From positions 558,001 to 622,000 of the forward strand of contig NC_057006.1 in NCBI RefSeq assembly GCF_000002595.2: 64,000 bases of DNA. The letters are read 5' to 3'. This stretch comes from Chlamydomonas reinhardtii. Taxonomy: Eukaryota > Chlorophyta > Chlorophyceae > Chlamydomonadales > Chlamydomonadaceae. Positions 33,383-43,799 of the stretch are shown piece by piece. Position 1 is the stretch's first letter, and every line of letters starts with the position of its first letter. The position numbers and the translations under genes were made by a program. Below the pieces are notes generated by a model, which was not told the origin of the DNA, searched no databases, and worked only from the letters and a program-made list of their open reading frames with translations.

Positions 33383-35562
33383 TCACGGCGGCGGCGGCGC
33401 GCTGCCCGCTCCCTCGCTGGGGCTCCCTGCACTGACACTCCCAGCGCCAGCACCAGCGCCAGCTTCAGACGTCGCACTGCCGCCGCCGCCGCCGCCCGGC
33501 TTGCGGCCCGACAGCACCAGAGCCTGAGCAGCAGGGAACAGCACGAGGGTGGATGCCCCAACGGCGCGAGAGACTCAGGCACTAAGTGTTCTGGACAACT
33601 TGCGTAGGAAGCCTGACCCACAACAGCCCATTACGGAACGTCTCAATGCCGGGGGTGCCACAGCTTTGGCTCTCCCATAGTCCCATCGCCTTGCAAAGCT
33701 CCCACCCGAACGCCGCGTGTACCCCTCTCCCTGCACCCCTCCGGCCCAGGCTTCCCCTTGTCCCTGCCCTCACCTCCGCCGCCTCCACGGCTGCTTGGCT
33801 GCGCGCACGTGCCTCCGCCATGCGGGCCGGGTCGGGGGCGTCAGGCACACTGTAGAGCACGCTGGTCTGACCACGGGGCTGCTGCAGTGGGCCTGCACAG
33901 GGGCGTTGCAGGAAGCGCGAAAAGGACGTCGGCCATGGACCCATGGTCAACTAAGCCAGTACAGCTGCCGGGCACTCACCGCCGTTGCCGGGCGTGGCCG
34001 TGGAGGACAGGAACATCTGCCAGGAGATCTGCGCGCAGCGAATACCGTATCATCAGGTTGCTGTAAGTTCGCTGCATTCCGCGATATCAAATGTTTGGTT
34101 TCAGCGCCACAGATGGCGCTTTGGGCACACGCGTGCATACTCCCCCACACGGTACTGATGGCCCACGCCAGCACGTGCCAGCGCCGGGCGCTCTCACCCA
34201 GGGGAAGAAGCCGCCGCACTGGGGGCTGCGGGCAGCAAGGGATACGGGGCAGCGGGGCTGAGGAGAGGCAAGGCTCAGCACCACAAGCATAGCCGCATGA
34301 GCGACCGGCGCGGTGCTGCCCTGCCGCATATGTGTGACGGCAAGCACCACCTGTACCCCACCGCATCGACGGCCCACGCCCCTGGGCTCACCACTTGCGC
34401 AGGTACTTGTCCTTGCCCGCGCCGCCCGACGGCACCAGCCCCCGGCCGCCACACACCTCGCAGCGCAGCTGGATCAACTGCAGCCGCAGACATAGCAGAG
34501 CAGCGGCAGGGCAGGGGCAGGTGGGGCTATAACGGGGCGGCTTCATCAGGCAATGGCAATGCCATTAGTTATGCCCTGCACGATACTACATTGCTGCCGG
34601 CTCAGCACAACTGAACCCGTCCCAGCCGGCACAAGACAGCCCCGCGCACTCCCGCCCACAGGCACCACCCAACACAGCTGGGCAGCAGCAGCCGATAGTG
34701 CTGCCATATTACCGCATAAGCCGCCCCTGCCGCCTCTGCCGCCCCTGTACCACACCGCCACTCACAATGCGCTTTCCGAATTCGTAGGAGCCGATGGCGA
34801 ACGGCACCACGCCCGCAATGAAGCCCAGCCAGATCTCCCAGCCTGGCTCCACAGGGCTAGGCACGTAGCCCGACGGCACGAAGGTGGTCACACCAGCTGC
34901 CGCCAGCTCCGCCGGACTGATGTCGCCCAGGCCCACGCCCGCAGCCGAGGCAGCGGCTGCAGTTGTGGTGGCGGCAGCTGCGGCGGCATCCGCAGCGTTG
35001 GAAGGGCCGGCTGCGGCGATGTGGGGTGGGAAATGCGTCTGAATTATCCAAGCCATGCAGAGTACTGGCCGTACATGACATCGCGTTAGTGAGGCTGCAT
35101 TGCTTATGGCAGTCATGAGAGGCTCACGGTGTCGCATCCGGCCCACCTGATGCCGCAGCCAGCGCCAGCGGTCCCGCCAGCGCCGCGCCAGCTAGCAGCT
35201 GTCGCTGGCAGCCGGCCCACGCGCTGTTCACTGGCTCTGTCGCCGCAGAGAGACTGACGTTTGAGGTGCCGAGGCTGCTGCTGGTGTCAGGCGCAGGCGG
35301 AACCCGGATGCACCATGGGCGCAGGCGGAACCCAGCTGCACCATGGGCATCGCAGCTGCCGCCGCTGCAGCAGTCTTTCGACTGCAGGGCAGCGGTGACG
35401 ACTGCACGCCGGCGTGGCCGGGATGGCACGGAATGCGCAGCAGCGCGACCGCTAGTGCTGGGTAAGCTGACACAGGGCTGCAAAGCGGAGAGGCGTGGAG
35501 GTCGGGCGAGGGTAACGAGTTGTGCGTCAGACTCCCTCCCAGTCGGTGGAAGGCCTTACCAT
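33383..35562 (-). CDS. Plastid membrane protein with DnaJ-type zinc finger
   Basis: Eight exons in phase give about 333 aa: 35560-35562 (ATG only), 35147-35477, 34766-35010, 34392-34477, 34198-34225, 33980-34028, 33774-33892 and 33383-33523. No ATG precedes exon 2 in its own frame, but ATG/GTAAGG at 35562 splices in frame to CCC TGT, giving MPCVSLPSTSGRAAAHSVP, a plausible transit peptide. One membrane segment (EIWLGFIAGVVPFAIGSY) is followed by paired metal-binding motifs: C199-EV-C-G-G-R-G and C222-PQ-C-G-G. This is one half of a DnaJ cysteine-rich domain without a J domain. The conserved FFPWISWQMFLSSTATPGNG block follows. Such J-less zinc-finger proteins in plastids usually assist assembly or folding of photosynthetic complexes; the client here is unknown. 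Confidence 0.78.
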
Positions 35563-35968
35563 TTTATTGCTTTCACCAAAGTTTCGATGCAAAACAGCGT
35601 GGCCGGCTATAGCTGCACGCGCTCTCGAGCGAACGAGGAACGAAGTTGGATGGACAAAATGTCAAACTCGGCCTAACCAAAGGTAACTTAATTGATTAAC
35701 TTATGGCGATGATTGGGAGGTAATGCAGATATGTGCTTTCTGTAGAAGCGCGCGAAAGGTTTTGTGAACCTGGCTCGATGCATTCGTGTGGCTCGGGGCA
35801 ATGGGCGACGCTTCCGAGCCCGCAGCTTGAGTCGGTCGCATTCGGGCATTGACGCATACATAGACAAGTTGAAAGCGACCATTTACAACGCCCGCGAGCC
35901 AGTTACACACAAAGACATCCCTCCCATTCACCGCACACGCTTGTCGACGCGCTGCTCTGCAACAAAGG
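35563..35968. promoter_or_regulatory. Divergent promoter region
   Basis: 406 bp between the start codons of two plastid-targeted protein genes transcribed in opposite directions. Shared regulation is possible; no known element is identified. Confidence 0.4.
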
Positions 35969-37848
35969 ATGCGCACCATGCTAGCAAGCACCGGACGCGT
36001 GGTAAGGCCCTGCGTCACGGAGCAAGACTCGGTGCAAGGCAGCGTGAGCCTTTCCGCGTCGTTCCCTCTCCTGGCGCCAACCCCTCGCACTCGCGCGCCC
36101 ACCCGACGCACACAGGCGAGGCCCGCCGTGGCCCAGCGCATCAATGCTCTACGGGCGCCGCGCCTGGTGGCTGTTCGCCCTCTGGCTTCGGCGGCAGGTG
36201 TGCAAACCCAAGGGGAGGGGACAGGGGAGTAAATGCAGCAGGAAAAGCCGCTGCCACTCTCGGCACCGTCTTGCACCGTAGTCAGAACGCACTGGCTTGG
36301 GCGTTGCAAGTTTGTGAAGGCTTAGATGTGAGCTATTGTGGAAGTATGTAGGCTCACGGCATGTTGGTGTGGTGCTGTGGTGCTGCCACGCAGGCGCTGC
36401 GCCCGCCTCCCCCTCGCGGCCAAGCTGGGACATTCGCCTGCTGTACGACGGCGACTGCCCGCTGTGCCTGCGGGTGAGTGCGGTGCGTGGTGCTGCACCG
36501 CACAGGGGTGCATGCGTCACCTGGCCGGGGGTAGAGGGCGTCACCTGGCGGGGGCGCGTGTTCGTGGAAGGGGGGGCGCCAGTTGCCTCCGTTCGTGCCA
36601 AGATCCTGCAGACATGTTCATTGCTGCTGCCGCCGTGCTTGACCGAGCACGTATACGCTGTGTGTTATGTGCTGCCCCAATGTGGATGCCGGACAGGAGG
36701 TGGACTTCCTGCGCTCGTGAGTACCGAACTCGTCAGGCTGCTCATGCTGAGGGGCAACATTGCACTCCTGGGTTTGGGTTGCGGTTGGCAATGCGGCACA
36801 GCTTACAGCTGCACGTTCTGCATGTCGCCGCGCTGCACGCGTTTTGCACTTGGCCATGACCTGCCTGGCTCAGATCGGTGCCTTGTGCGCCACGCACACG
36901 CAATGCAGTAAGAATGCGGCGAACAAGGTCGTGTTTGTGGACATTGCTGCCGCCGACTACAACCCCGCGGAGAACGCAGGAATCAGCTTCGAGCGGGTAA
37001 GTGGGCCGGGAGGCGGCGGGGGCGGTGATGCGGCATGGATGGTGAGCGAGTAGGTGGCGCTAGCTAGGCATGTAGGGTCTAAGCGGATATGCAGACGGCC
37101 GGATGAACGGCAGGTGTACTTGTCCTGTATCACCTGCTCCGCCCAACAAGTGCCCTGGCTCATGCTTGCGCCTGCTTGCGCCGCGGTTGCCACAGGCAAT
37201 GGAGACCATCCATGGCGTCACCTGGGAAGGTGCGTGGGGACATGCGTGGCGCTGTGTCTGCAATCATGTTGTTCTCCTTGCAATGGGACCTGCACAACTC
37301 GTGCGGCAACTCTCCCGATTTTGACACCTGCGCATGCCGCATGTGTATGCGCGCTTGTTCGGTCTCATGACATATGTCGACTGTCGCCCTTCGTACTGCT
37401 ACCGCAGGCCGCGTGCTCACAGGTGTCGAGGTACGCGCGTGCGAACTTGCCCGAACCTCACGCCCGGATCCTCAGCTCCCGCTGAGCCTGCTCATCACCG
37501 CCTTCAAATACCGTCATGCCTGGAACCCTCGCCCCTGCCCCCAACCGCGCCCCTGCCCCAACTTGCTTACACGTGCCCGCGCTCCTGACCTCGCCCTTGC
37601 ACTCCTTGCAGGTTTTCCGGGCTGTGTACGAGGCGGTTGGTCTGGGATGGGTGTACGCCATCACCAAGATTCCCATTGTGTTGACCCTGGCTAACAAGGT
37701 GTACGACGTGTGGGCATCAAACCGCACCCAGCTGACTGGTCGCGAGGCGCTTTCGGTCATCGTGGAGCGGCGGCGGTTGGAGGAGGCGGGCAAGGCCTCG
37801 TGCCGCACGCCGCAGACGGCCGGGGCGCAGCAGCAGTGCGACGTCTAA
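35969..37848 (+). CDS. DCC-family (DUF393) thiol-disulfide oxidoreductase, plastid-targeted
   Basis: Eight in-phase exons give 198 aa: 35969-36001, 36116-36197, 36394-36473, 36697-36716, 36909-36996, 37196-37229, 37408-37430 and 37612-37848. The first ~38 residues are an Arg/Ala-rich transit peptide. The family signature LLYDGDCPLCLREVDFLRS lies at 54-72, with the C60-P-L-C63 redox motif that names the DCC family. The rest follows the family: VVFVDIAAADYNP, an E-T-I-H-G block, GRVLTGVEVFRAVYEAVGLG and the hydrophobic IPIVLTLANKVYDVWASNR. The C-terminus adds two cysteines. DCC proteins are thioredoxin-fold-like and predicted to handle disulfides; substrates are unknown. Several exons are tiny (20, 34 and 23 nt), but phase and family fit support them. 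Confidence 0.88.
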
Positions 37849-39095
37849 GTGCACGACTGCACGGGGTGGTGTTGAGGGCTTGAGGGAGGGCTGCGAGTAG
37901 GAGGGGGGTTGAAGGGCTCGAGGGATTGAGACTTTTGGAGAGGGCCTATATGTATTGCTTCTGTCAAGTGCCGTGGTGCAGTGTATGCTAGAGACAGCGC
38001 ACAAGGAGGAGGGTCTTGCCCGGTGTGGTGGCGTAACGGATCGGGTATGAGTATGACTGAGTGACGGAGTGGGTAGCAGACCAGCAGTAGTGGCTAGGGT
38101 AGGACGCCCCTAGCTTAGATACCCTCACAAGCAGTTGCGCCGCTGCACGCAGCTGTGAGCTTCCAGAACCGCACACAATACTTACCTAAACTGGAAAGTG
38201 CTTTGAAGGTTGACATACCGTCTTCAACCAGTGCACTGAGGGCGCATTGCCGTGTTATCAAGACGGAGAAGTGATTGTTTGAATGGAGACTTGCAGCCAT
38301 CAAGGTAGCCATACCGTATGTAATTACCGTACAGCTCGATGTCTGGCCAGGGGAGCGCGTAGGACCCTGGCGAAGTGCTAATGTGCCATTCGGGCGATCA
38401 ATACACAATAACACCAGTTGCTCATAGCACCAGTAAAGCCCCTTCCAGCCGATGTGCCCACTCGTGCTATCACCAGCTACCATATCTTCACGTCTCCCCA
38501 CTTCACCACTAGATCAATCAACTAGGTCACCACTAACCCCTGCCGCACATGACGCCAGAGCGGGACAAGTTGCAGGGTGAGGGCTCCAGACGAGAACCCG
38601 GCCACACGCTGACCCACTGCGGCACTGCCCATCTCCCCAGCATGTGCCATCCTGCTCTCGCCGGCCCCGCGCACGCAAGTGACTGCAACGCACACGTGGT
38701 CACAAGCGGCTGCACCGCACACGTGTCCTGTGGCGCATGAAGGGTACGTCAGGTACCAGCGGAAAGGGTCACCTGTGTCGCCGCAGAAGCCACTCAGCTA
38801 GCCGCATACCCAGACCGCACATACCCAAGCTGCGTCGCTGTCGAAGCAACATTAGTCAACGCTAGGACCGCCTCTTGCCAAGTTGCTCTTACTTATCTTG
38901 CTGTGTATCGTACACTGCTCTATTACCCTGCCAAACGCCAACTGAGCAGATTTCCACGACCAAGGGAGCAGCAACAACCCAGAGAGAACCGCCAGTCGTC
39001 ATCATCTCCGTCCTACCACCCCTCTCTCCCCGTCTCTCCATGCGAGCGCTGCCACCAGAGGCTCCGCTAGGCTCCGCTAGACTCAGCCCCTACCC
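37849..39095. other. Intergenic, convergent 3' flanks
   Basis: Between the 3' ends of the DCC and Bet3 genes. Holds the DCC 3' UTR with TGTAA at 38319 and two TACCGTA-type octamers at 38312 and 38325. No coding bias. Confidence 0.5.
38319..38323 (+). terminator. Candidate poly(A) signal TGTAA of the DCC gene
   Basis: TGTAA about 470 nt after the DCC stop codon. Confidence 0.4.
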
Positions 39096-39163
39096 CTACA
39101 AGCTCCGGCCCTACAGGCTCCGGCCCTACAGGCTCCGGCCCTACAGGCTCCGGCCCTACAGGC
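39096..39163. repeat. 15-bp tandem repeat abutting the Bet3 stop codon
   Basis: Four and a half copies of CTACAGGCTCCGGCC, the first with one change, running directly up to the TAA of the Bet3 gene. Just beyond is a related 10-bp duplication (GCTCCGCTAG twice, 39061-39080). On the Bet3 strand the array forms the first bases of the 3' UTR. Confidence 0.85.
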
Positions 39164-41131
39164 TTAGTCGTCGTCCTTGTAGGGGAACTTCTCGTCGCGG
39201 TGCTCCTTGAGCTTGAGGCGCAGCTCGTAGCAGTCGTCGCCGCGCAGCATGTCCGACACCCAGCGGCACTCCACCTCCATGTTCACCTGCAGGGGGCGGC
39301 GTTGTGGGGGGCGCACAGGGGGCCGGGAAATGGAGTTGCAGGCATGACTAGGTACGTGGTGGTCGGGGAGGGGGAGGGGGGGTGCAGGCTCGTTCGGTAA
39401 TGCGAGGCCATGGCAGTGGAAGGGACAAAGCGAATGTTGCACAACCGCGTTCCCGCATGCGGACTGTGGGGGCAGTAGGGGTCTGGCCCCAGTCTGCCCG
39501 CAACGTACTGGCCTGTTTGAGTTCAAGCCAGCCTCTTCACCTCCTCCCCGCCAGCCGCATCAACCCCGCCCTCACCCGGCATCTAAACCTACATGGCAAT
39601 ACCGTATGGTCGTATGGGGGACTCGTGAACCCGCTTTCTTCCCAATGCCACGGTACTGACACAGCCAAATTTACAGCCCCAGCCCTTCCCGCAGCCGCCA
39701 TCCTCTCTCACCATCTCCAGCGCTCCGCGCACCACGCCTGCCAGCACGTTGCAATACCGCAGCTCGCGGTACTCGTCCGGCAGCTCCACAAAGTCAGCCA
39801 GCGGGTTGTCCGTCAGCACCTGCGTGGGGTGAGAGTGGGGTGGTGGTGAGGGTGGCGGCAGCTGCATTGGTGGCTGTAAGCTTCCATAAGTGTACGTGGC
39901 CCCTACCCAGCGGCTTGCACACGTCGGCGCTGCACGCCGCCGTCATGCGTGCCAACACTGCAACTGACCGAGGCAAAGCCCAAATCCCCGCGAAATGATC
40001 GGCCAGCGGGCCCAGGCCTCTCGTATCCTTGACTCGTCCCTCAGCCGCCACCTCCAAAGCAGCACCCTCCCGGCCCCCTCGTAGCCTCCCTCACCAGGCT
40101 GCACTCGGTCTGGTCGGGGCTCCAGTTGGTCACGTTGGCCGTCACGTTGAGGAACATGGGCAGTGCCTGCGGGTAGGCAGGCAGGTAGACAGGCCGGCAG
40201 GTAGGTTGGTTGGTTGTAACGGCAATGTGGATAGGGAGGCGGGGCTGGGTGGTGTTGAGCTGATGACGCTTGCCGTGGCGCCAGACCACACATCGACAGC
40301 CACAGCTACAGGCCATTCCGGCGTGTAACCCCGACAAAGGCGTGTTGCATCCAGCACCAAAGCATACAACACAACCCTGCCCCGGGTACCGGGTTTACCA
40401 GGGCTTTGCCCGACACACGGCGGGCAGTCAGGCCGTGTCGTTACACCCGACCACCACATCCCCACTCCAGGCCCATCCCGGACCCCGGCCATGTGGCATT
40501 GCACCTCCCCACCACGCATGCAGCATCGATGCATGCTCTCCAAGGAGCCCAAGCGTCACTGACAGCAGGTGCGTGCCGTGGCCCATCTCCACTACCTCAA
40601 GCGTCAGGCTGGGCCCGCACCACGCACCTGCTTCGCCACCACGTCCGCCGTGTCGCGAAAGGAGGAACAGCGTGAGATTTTGGCCTTTGCCAGGAACTCG
40701 TCCACCAGGCGAATACCCATGTTATAGCCCCTGCGTTGCAGGTGCCCCGCAAGGGGAGCGTATGCATGGGCAACACGGGGCATACCCCGAGGGGGACGCA
40801 GGTGCTGCACCAGGTCCAGTTCAACCCTGTCAGGCCCCCCGCGCGGGTTTTGGCGGGCTTCCACCCAAGCAGCTTCGAGGCCTACTTACATTTGCTCTAG
40901 CTGCTTGTTGACCTCCTCAATGTCCTCGTAGTCCGATATCAGCTGGCGCACGATCGAGCCATATGTCAAGGTGAAGACCTCCGCGTTCTGCAGCCCGAGG
41001 CGAAATGTTTCCAGCCATTATTTCGAGCCACAAGTAAGGATTTTGTGTTGCTGCGATGGTAGACAGCTCGCGCTTACAATCTGCTCAAGAGCTGGCGCGT
41101 TGCGAGCCCCAGTGGGGCCGCTGCGCAACAT
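39164..41131 (-). CDS. TRAPPC3: TRAPP complex subunit Bet3/TRAPPC3
   Basis: Six in-phase exons give 185 aa: 41078-41131, 40890-40987, 40628-40730, 40095-40166, 39712-39819 and 39164-39286. The body matches Bet3 closely: NAEVFTLTYGSIVRQLISDY, GYNMGIRLVDEFLAK, ISRCSSFRDTADVV, DNPLADFVELP, YCNVLAGVVRGALEM, MLRGDDCYELRLKL and the typical end YKDDD. Cys72 in ISRC is at the position that carries the buried palmitate in Bet3 proteins. Bet3 is a core subunit of TRAPP complexes, which activate Rab/Ypt1 GTPases and tether vesicles in ER-Golgi traffic. The first exon (MLRSGPTGARNAPALEQI) is chosen because exon 2 has no in-frame ATG and the phase fits; it is less certain than the rest. Confidence 0.93.
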
Positions 41132-41363
41132 GGCTATCGGTATTACTTAAGCTTGTGTCATGCGCAAGGGCAATACATGTAAGTGGTTTGCACTATTCCC
41201 GAAATGGCCAAGACAGAAAGGCTTGTATGAATCTATCGCCTTGTATGGCGTGTACTCACAACTTTCATATGCCGGCCAAGAGCGTCGTGGCAAGGCATTG
41301 GGGCAAGTCAAGCCCAGCGACAGTTGGCACGGCCAATGGGGAGGGGCCACGGGCTGGTAGGGG

Positions 41364-41944
41364 ATGCGGCAGACTTGCGCGTCATCAGTCTGCGGGTCTG
41401 CCGGCACTGGGCACCGCCTGAAGCCACAAGAAACGTATAGCCAAGCGACCTGCGTCGGCAAGCTGCTGGGTGGGTTTGGTGGCAAGGTGCTGCTGGGCGA
41501 GGAGCCGACGCTGTCGGCCGCCCTGCTCTGGCGCGAGGAGACCGGCGGCGCCGAGCCCCTCGATCTGGCCCTGCTGCGCGAGGTGCCGGTCGTGTTCGAC
41601 GACGAGGCTCAGGCGTGGCACAACTACGACGTCTCAGGCACGTCTGGGCCAAGGGTGCAACCGAAACACCTACGAACAATCACTCAATGCGCGCTCCAAG
41701 CACCCGGTCGACCGCTCCCGCTCCTCTGCGCCTGAGCGCATCACGTGCCACCCATCCCCCCCTACTCACCCACGCCCCATGCTGTCCTGCAGACACCATC
41801 GGCGAGGTGGCCGAGACGGCTGTGATGGAGCCCGTCTGGTGCGAACTCGGCGCCCTGCTGCCGTACGTGGGCGGACCTCGGAGCGGCGGGGGGGAAGCGC
41901 TTCAAGGCGTTTGCGTTCTCGGGCGGGGTGTGCATGTGGGGTAG
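41364..41944 (+). pseudogene. Unresolved coding fragment
   Basis: The stretch 41457-41638 has strong algal codon bias and reads naturally (KLLGGFGGKVLLGEEPTLSA, then LLREVPVVFDDEAQAWHNYD). A second piece at 41794-41870 (TIGEVAETAVMEPVWCELGA) joins in phase if the intron uses a GC donor (TCAG/GCACGT) and the CAG at 41791. I find no convincing start, no third exon and no known domain. It may be a gene whose other exons I missed or the remains of one, lying among repeats. Confidence 0.35.
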
Positions 41945-42254
41945 CTGGAGGCGGGCTGAGCTGAGGGTGAGGTGAGGGCGCGGACGGGGTGTGGGAGAGT
42001 CAGGCTAAAGAGCCGAAACGCTGCAGGCAGAAGCAGGCAAGGAGTGCAGGAGGGAGATGTGGCTGTTCGAGCATAGGGAGATTACAGGGGCGGCGCCCAT
42101 GCCGCAGATGCTGGGACGCCTAGGGTGAGTAGGGTCGCAGGCGGAGGGAGACCGCAAGCAGAATCCGTGTTGATACACGTTGGGGCCAGGAGGCATGCAC
42201 TGGCACGCAACCCGCCCTTCTCCCCGACCCCTTCCTCCTGTGATCGGCAGGCGA

Positions 42255-42545
42255 CCAGGCGGGCGTACATCTTGGACGGGCTGGGGCAAAATTGCAACAG
42301 CAGCTGCCGGGCGCGCCGGCTCAGCTGGAACGACACAGCCACCAGCGGTCCACGAAGACCCCCTCCTGCTGCTGTGCAAGTTCGGTCGCAGCGCTGATGT
42401 GCCGCGCCCATGATGAGCGTTGATACGCAGGCACGAGGCCCAGCACCTCCACCGTGAGCTTCAGGGCGCTCAGTACGGCGACGCTGACGGTGGTGGTGAC
42501 CACCCAGATGATGGCCAGCTCCAGCTGATTGTAGAACAGACCCCC
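42255..42545 (-). pseudogene. Unresolved membrane-protein coding fragment
   Basis: After a good acceptor (CTACAATCAG) on the minus strand comes LELAIIWVVTTTVSVAVLSA and LKLTVEVLGLVPAY, a codon-biased hydrophobic stretch. Below it, in another frame, is VSFQLSRRARQLLLQFCPSP and KMYARLVAC, also codon-biased. I cannot connect them with certainty or find a start or stop that fits. Likely exons of a broken or unrecognised gene. No family assigned. Confidence 0.3.
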
Positions 42546-43144
42546 ATTTGGGGGGCCGAGTGCGTGGGGGCTTGGGACAATTTCCCAGGTGTAGATGCTG
42601 CAGAGGGGTCATATACGCATATGCTGTGTCGACGCCGTAAACAAGCCTGAGGGGCGTGAGGGCATCTGCAAGATGCGGGCACTGACTGCCAGCTAGGCCG
42701 CTAGGGGTGATGGCGTGCTCATCGTCAGCGTGCGCGTTAAACCCACGTACGGATGCCCACAGAATTGGGCGTACCGCTGGGGGAACAATCATGTCTGCCT
42801 TATCTGGTGCACCTACTGTTGTAGTTGATATGCGGCAGGCTGCTACCCCTAGGACTGGCTTGCGCCATGGCTGGTTTCGTCCCGAATCGCCCAACAGCGT
42901 ATCTGCAAGGCGGTATACTGGCCAATACCGTGGTTGGCGCCATGGCAAGGCATTGCTGTAGGCCAAGTTGGCCGGTTGGCACGGCCGATGGGGAGCCCAG
43001 GCCGCACCCACGCCGCAGCTTCAGAGTCCAGGAACGGGTGGCTACTTCGCTGACAGTCAGGGCTGCCTCCATTGCACGCGCAGTACGGTACTGGGCACAG
43101 GCCAAATCCTGTAATGCCCGCTCGACTTCCATGCGGGAGTTGTT

Positions 43145-43321
43145 ACAACAAGGAGGTGGCTGCCTTATGGCAGGAAAAGGGCTGATCCCGGGTCGTTATC
43201 AACCCCGCCACCTTGACGCGGGCGCCTACTAAGCACACGCCTCTATGTTGGGGGCCTTTGGCATCCCCGCAAATCCGGACATGGCCGGTTGGGTGGGGTG
43301 CACAGTCCGTGCTAACCCGCA
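43145..43321. repeat. ~177-bp dispersed repeat, copy 2
   Basis: Near-identical to 25264-25440 and in the same orientation. A clear target-site duplication like that of copy 1 is not visible here, so one flank may have been rearranged. A short frame (MAGKGLIPGRYQPRHL...) is open in both copies but is too short and too simply explained by identity to call a gene. Confidence 0.75.
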
Positions 43322-43402
43322 GCTAACAAACTAGTCACGTCACTCGCCGCCAATCGACACGTGCACCCTCAGCCCCACGCCCTGCTAGCGCCGTTCAGGC
43401 TC

Positions 43403-43749
43403 TCAGCCCGGCCCCGCCGCCGGCGGCGGCCATGGCGGCCGCTGCAGCTTGGTCGGCCGCTCGAAGCCCATCAGCTTCAGCACGAGGAGCACACGGATCA
43501 CGTTGGCGGCGGAGACGTCGCGGTTCTGGGGATGGGAAACGGGGAGGAAGAGGAGAGCGCACATGAGCTGTCCCAACCGTCAACCTGTCAATCAATCCGT
43601 CCCCAGTGCCCAGCCGTCCCCGCACATGCACGGTCCTCACCCAGGTCGTCAAGCAGTCGTTGCAGACTTTGACCGACCAGGGCCGCTGCCCCTCCTTCAG
43701 CCCCCCAAGCCGCTTGATGGCCATCTCCTGACACCCGCAGTTGTAGCAA
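43403..43749 (-). mobile_element. C-terminal end of a Fanzor/TnpB-like nuclease (relic)
   Basis: Two exons, 43641-43749 and 43403-43525, joined by a GTGAGG donor and CAG acceptor. They encode a zinc ribbon (CYNCGCQEM ... KVCNDCLTTW) running into NRDVSAANVIRVLLVLKLMG, then a basic/Pro tail and a stop. Two CxxC pairs followed by '(N)RD..AA.N(I)' are the C-terminal hallmark of TnpB and its eukaryotic relatives, the Fanzors; the Asp is the third RuvC catalytic residue. Fanzor elements are known from Chlamydomonas-type algae. No RuvC-I or RuvC-II region was found upstream on this strand, and the repeat at 43749 interrupts the sequence, so this is most likely a truncated copy. A host zinc-ribbon protein is the less likely alternative. 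Confidence 0.55.
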
Positions 43750-43787
43750 GAATTTCCCCGCCGCCTATTTACATGCAATAGGCATTA
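43749..43787. repeat. Dispersed palindromic repeat, copy 2
   Basis: Same ~39 bp as 1250-1288, including GCCTATT-TACATGC-AATAGGC. It sits exactly at the 5' edge of the recognisable Fanzor-like sequence. The flanks TTGTAGCAAGAATTTC (43741) and TTGTTACAAGAATTTC (43794) are a 16-bp imperfect direct repeat, so a ~53-bp unit looks inserted or duplicated here. Confidence 0.7.
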
Positions 43788-43799
43788 CATTAGTTGTTA

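Noticed and set aside
36001-36115. Reading through the first intron of the DCC gene (frame VRPCVTEQDSVQG...)
   Set aside because: CGCGTG/GTAAGG is a good donor, and removing this interval gives a typical transit peptide in phase with the rest.
41288-41347. Possible degenerate repeat shared with 42938-42997 (GGCAAGGCATTG, TTGGCACGGCC)
   Set aside because: Only short blocks match, with many differences between them; chance or very old homology cannot be separated by eye.
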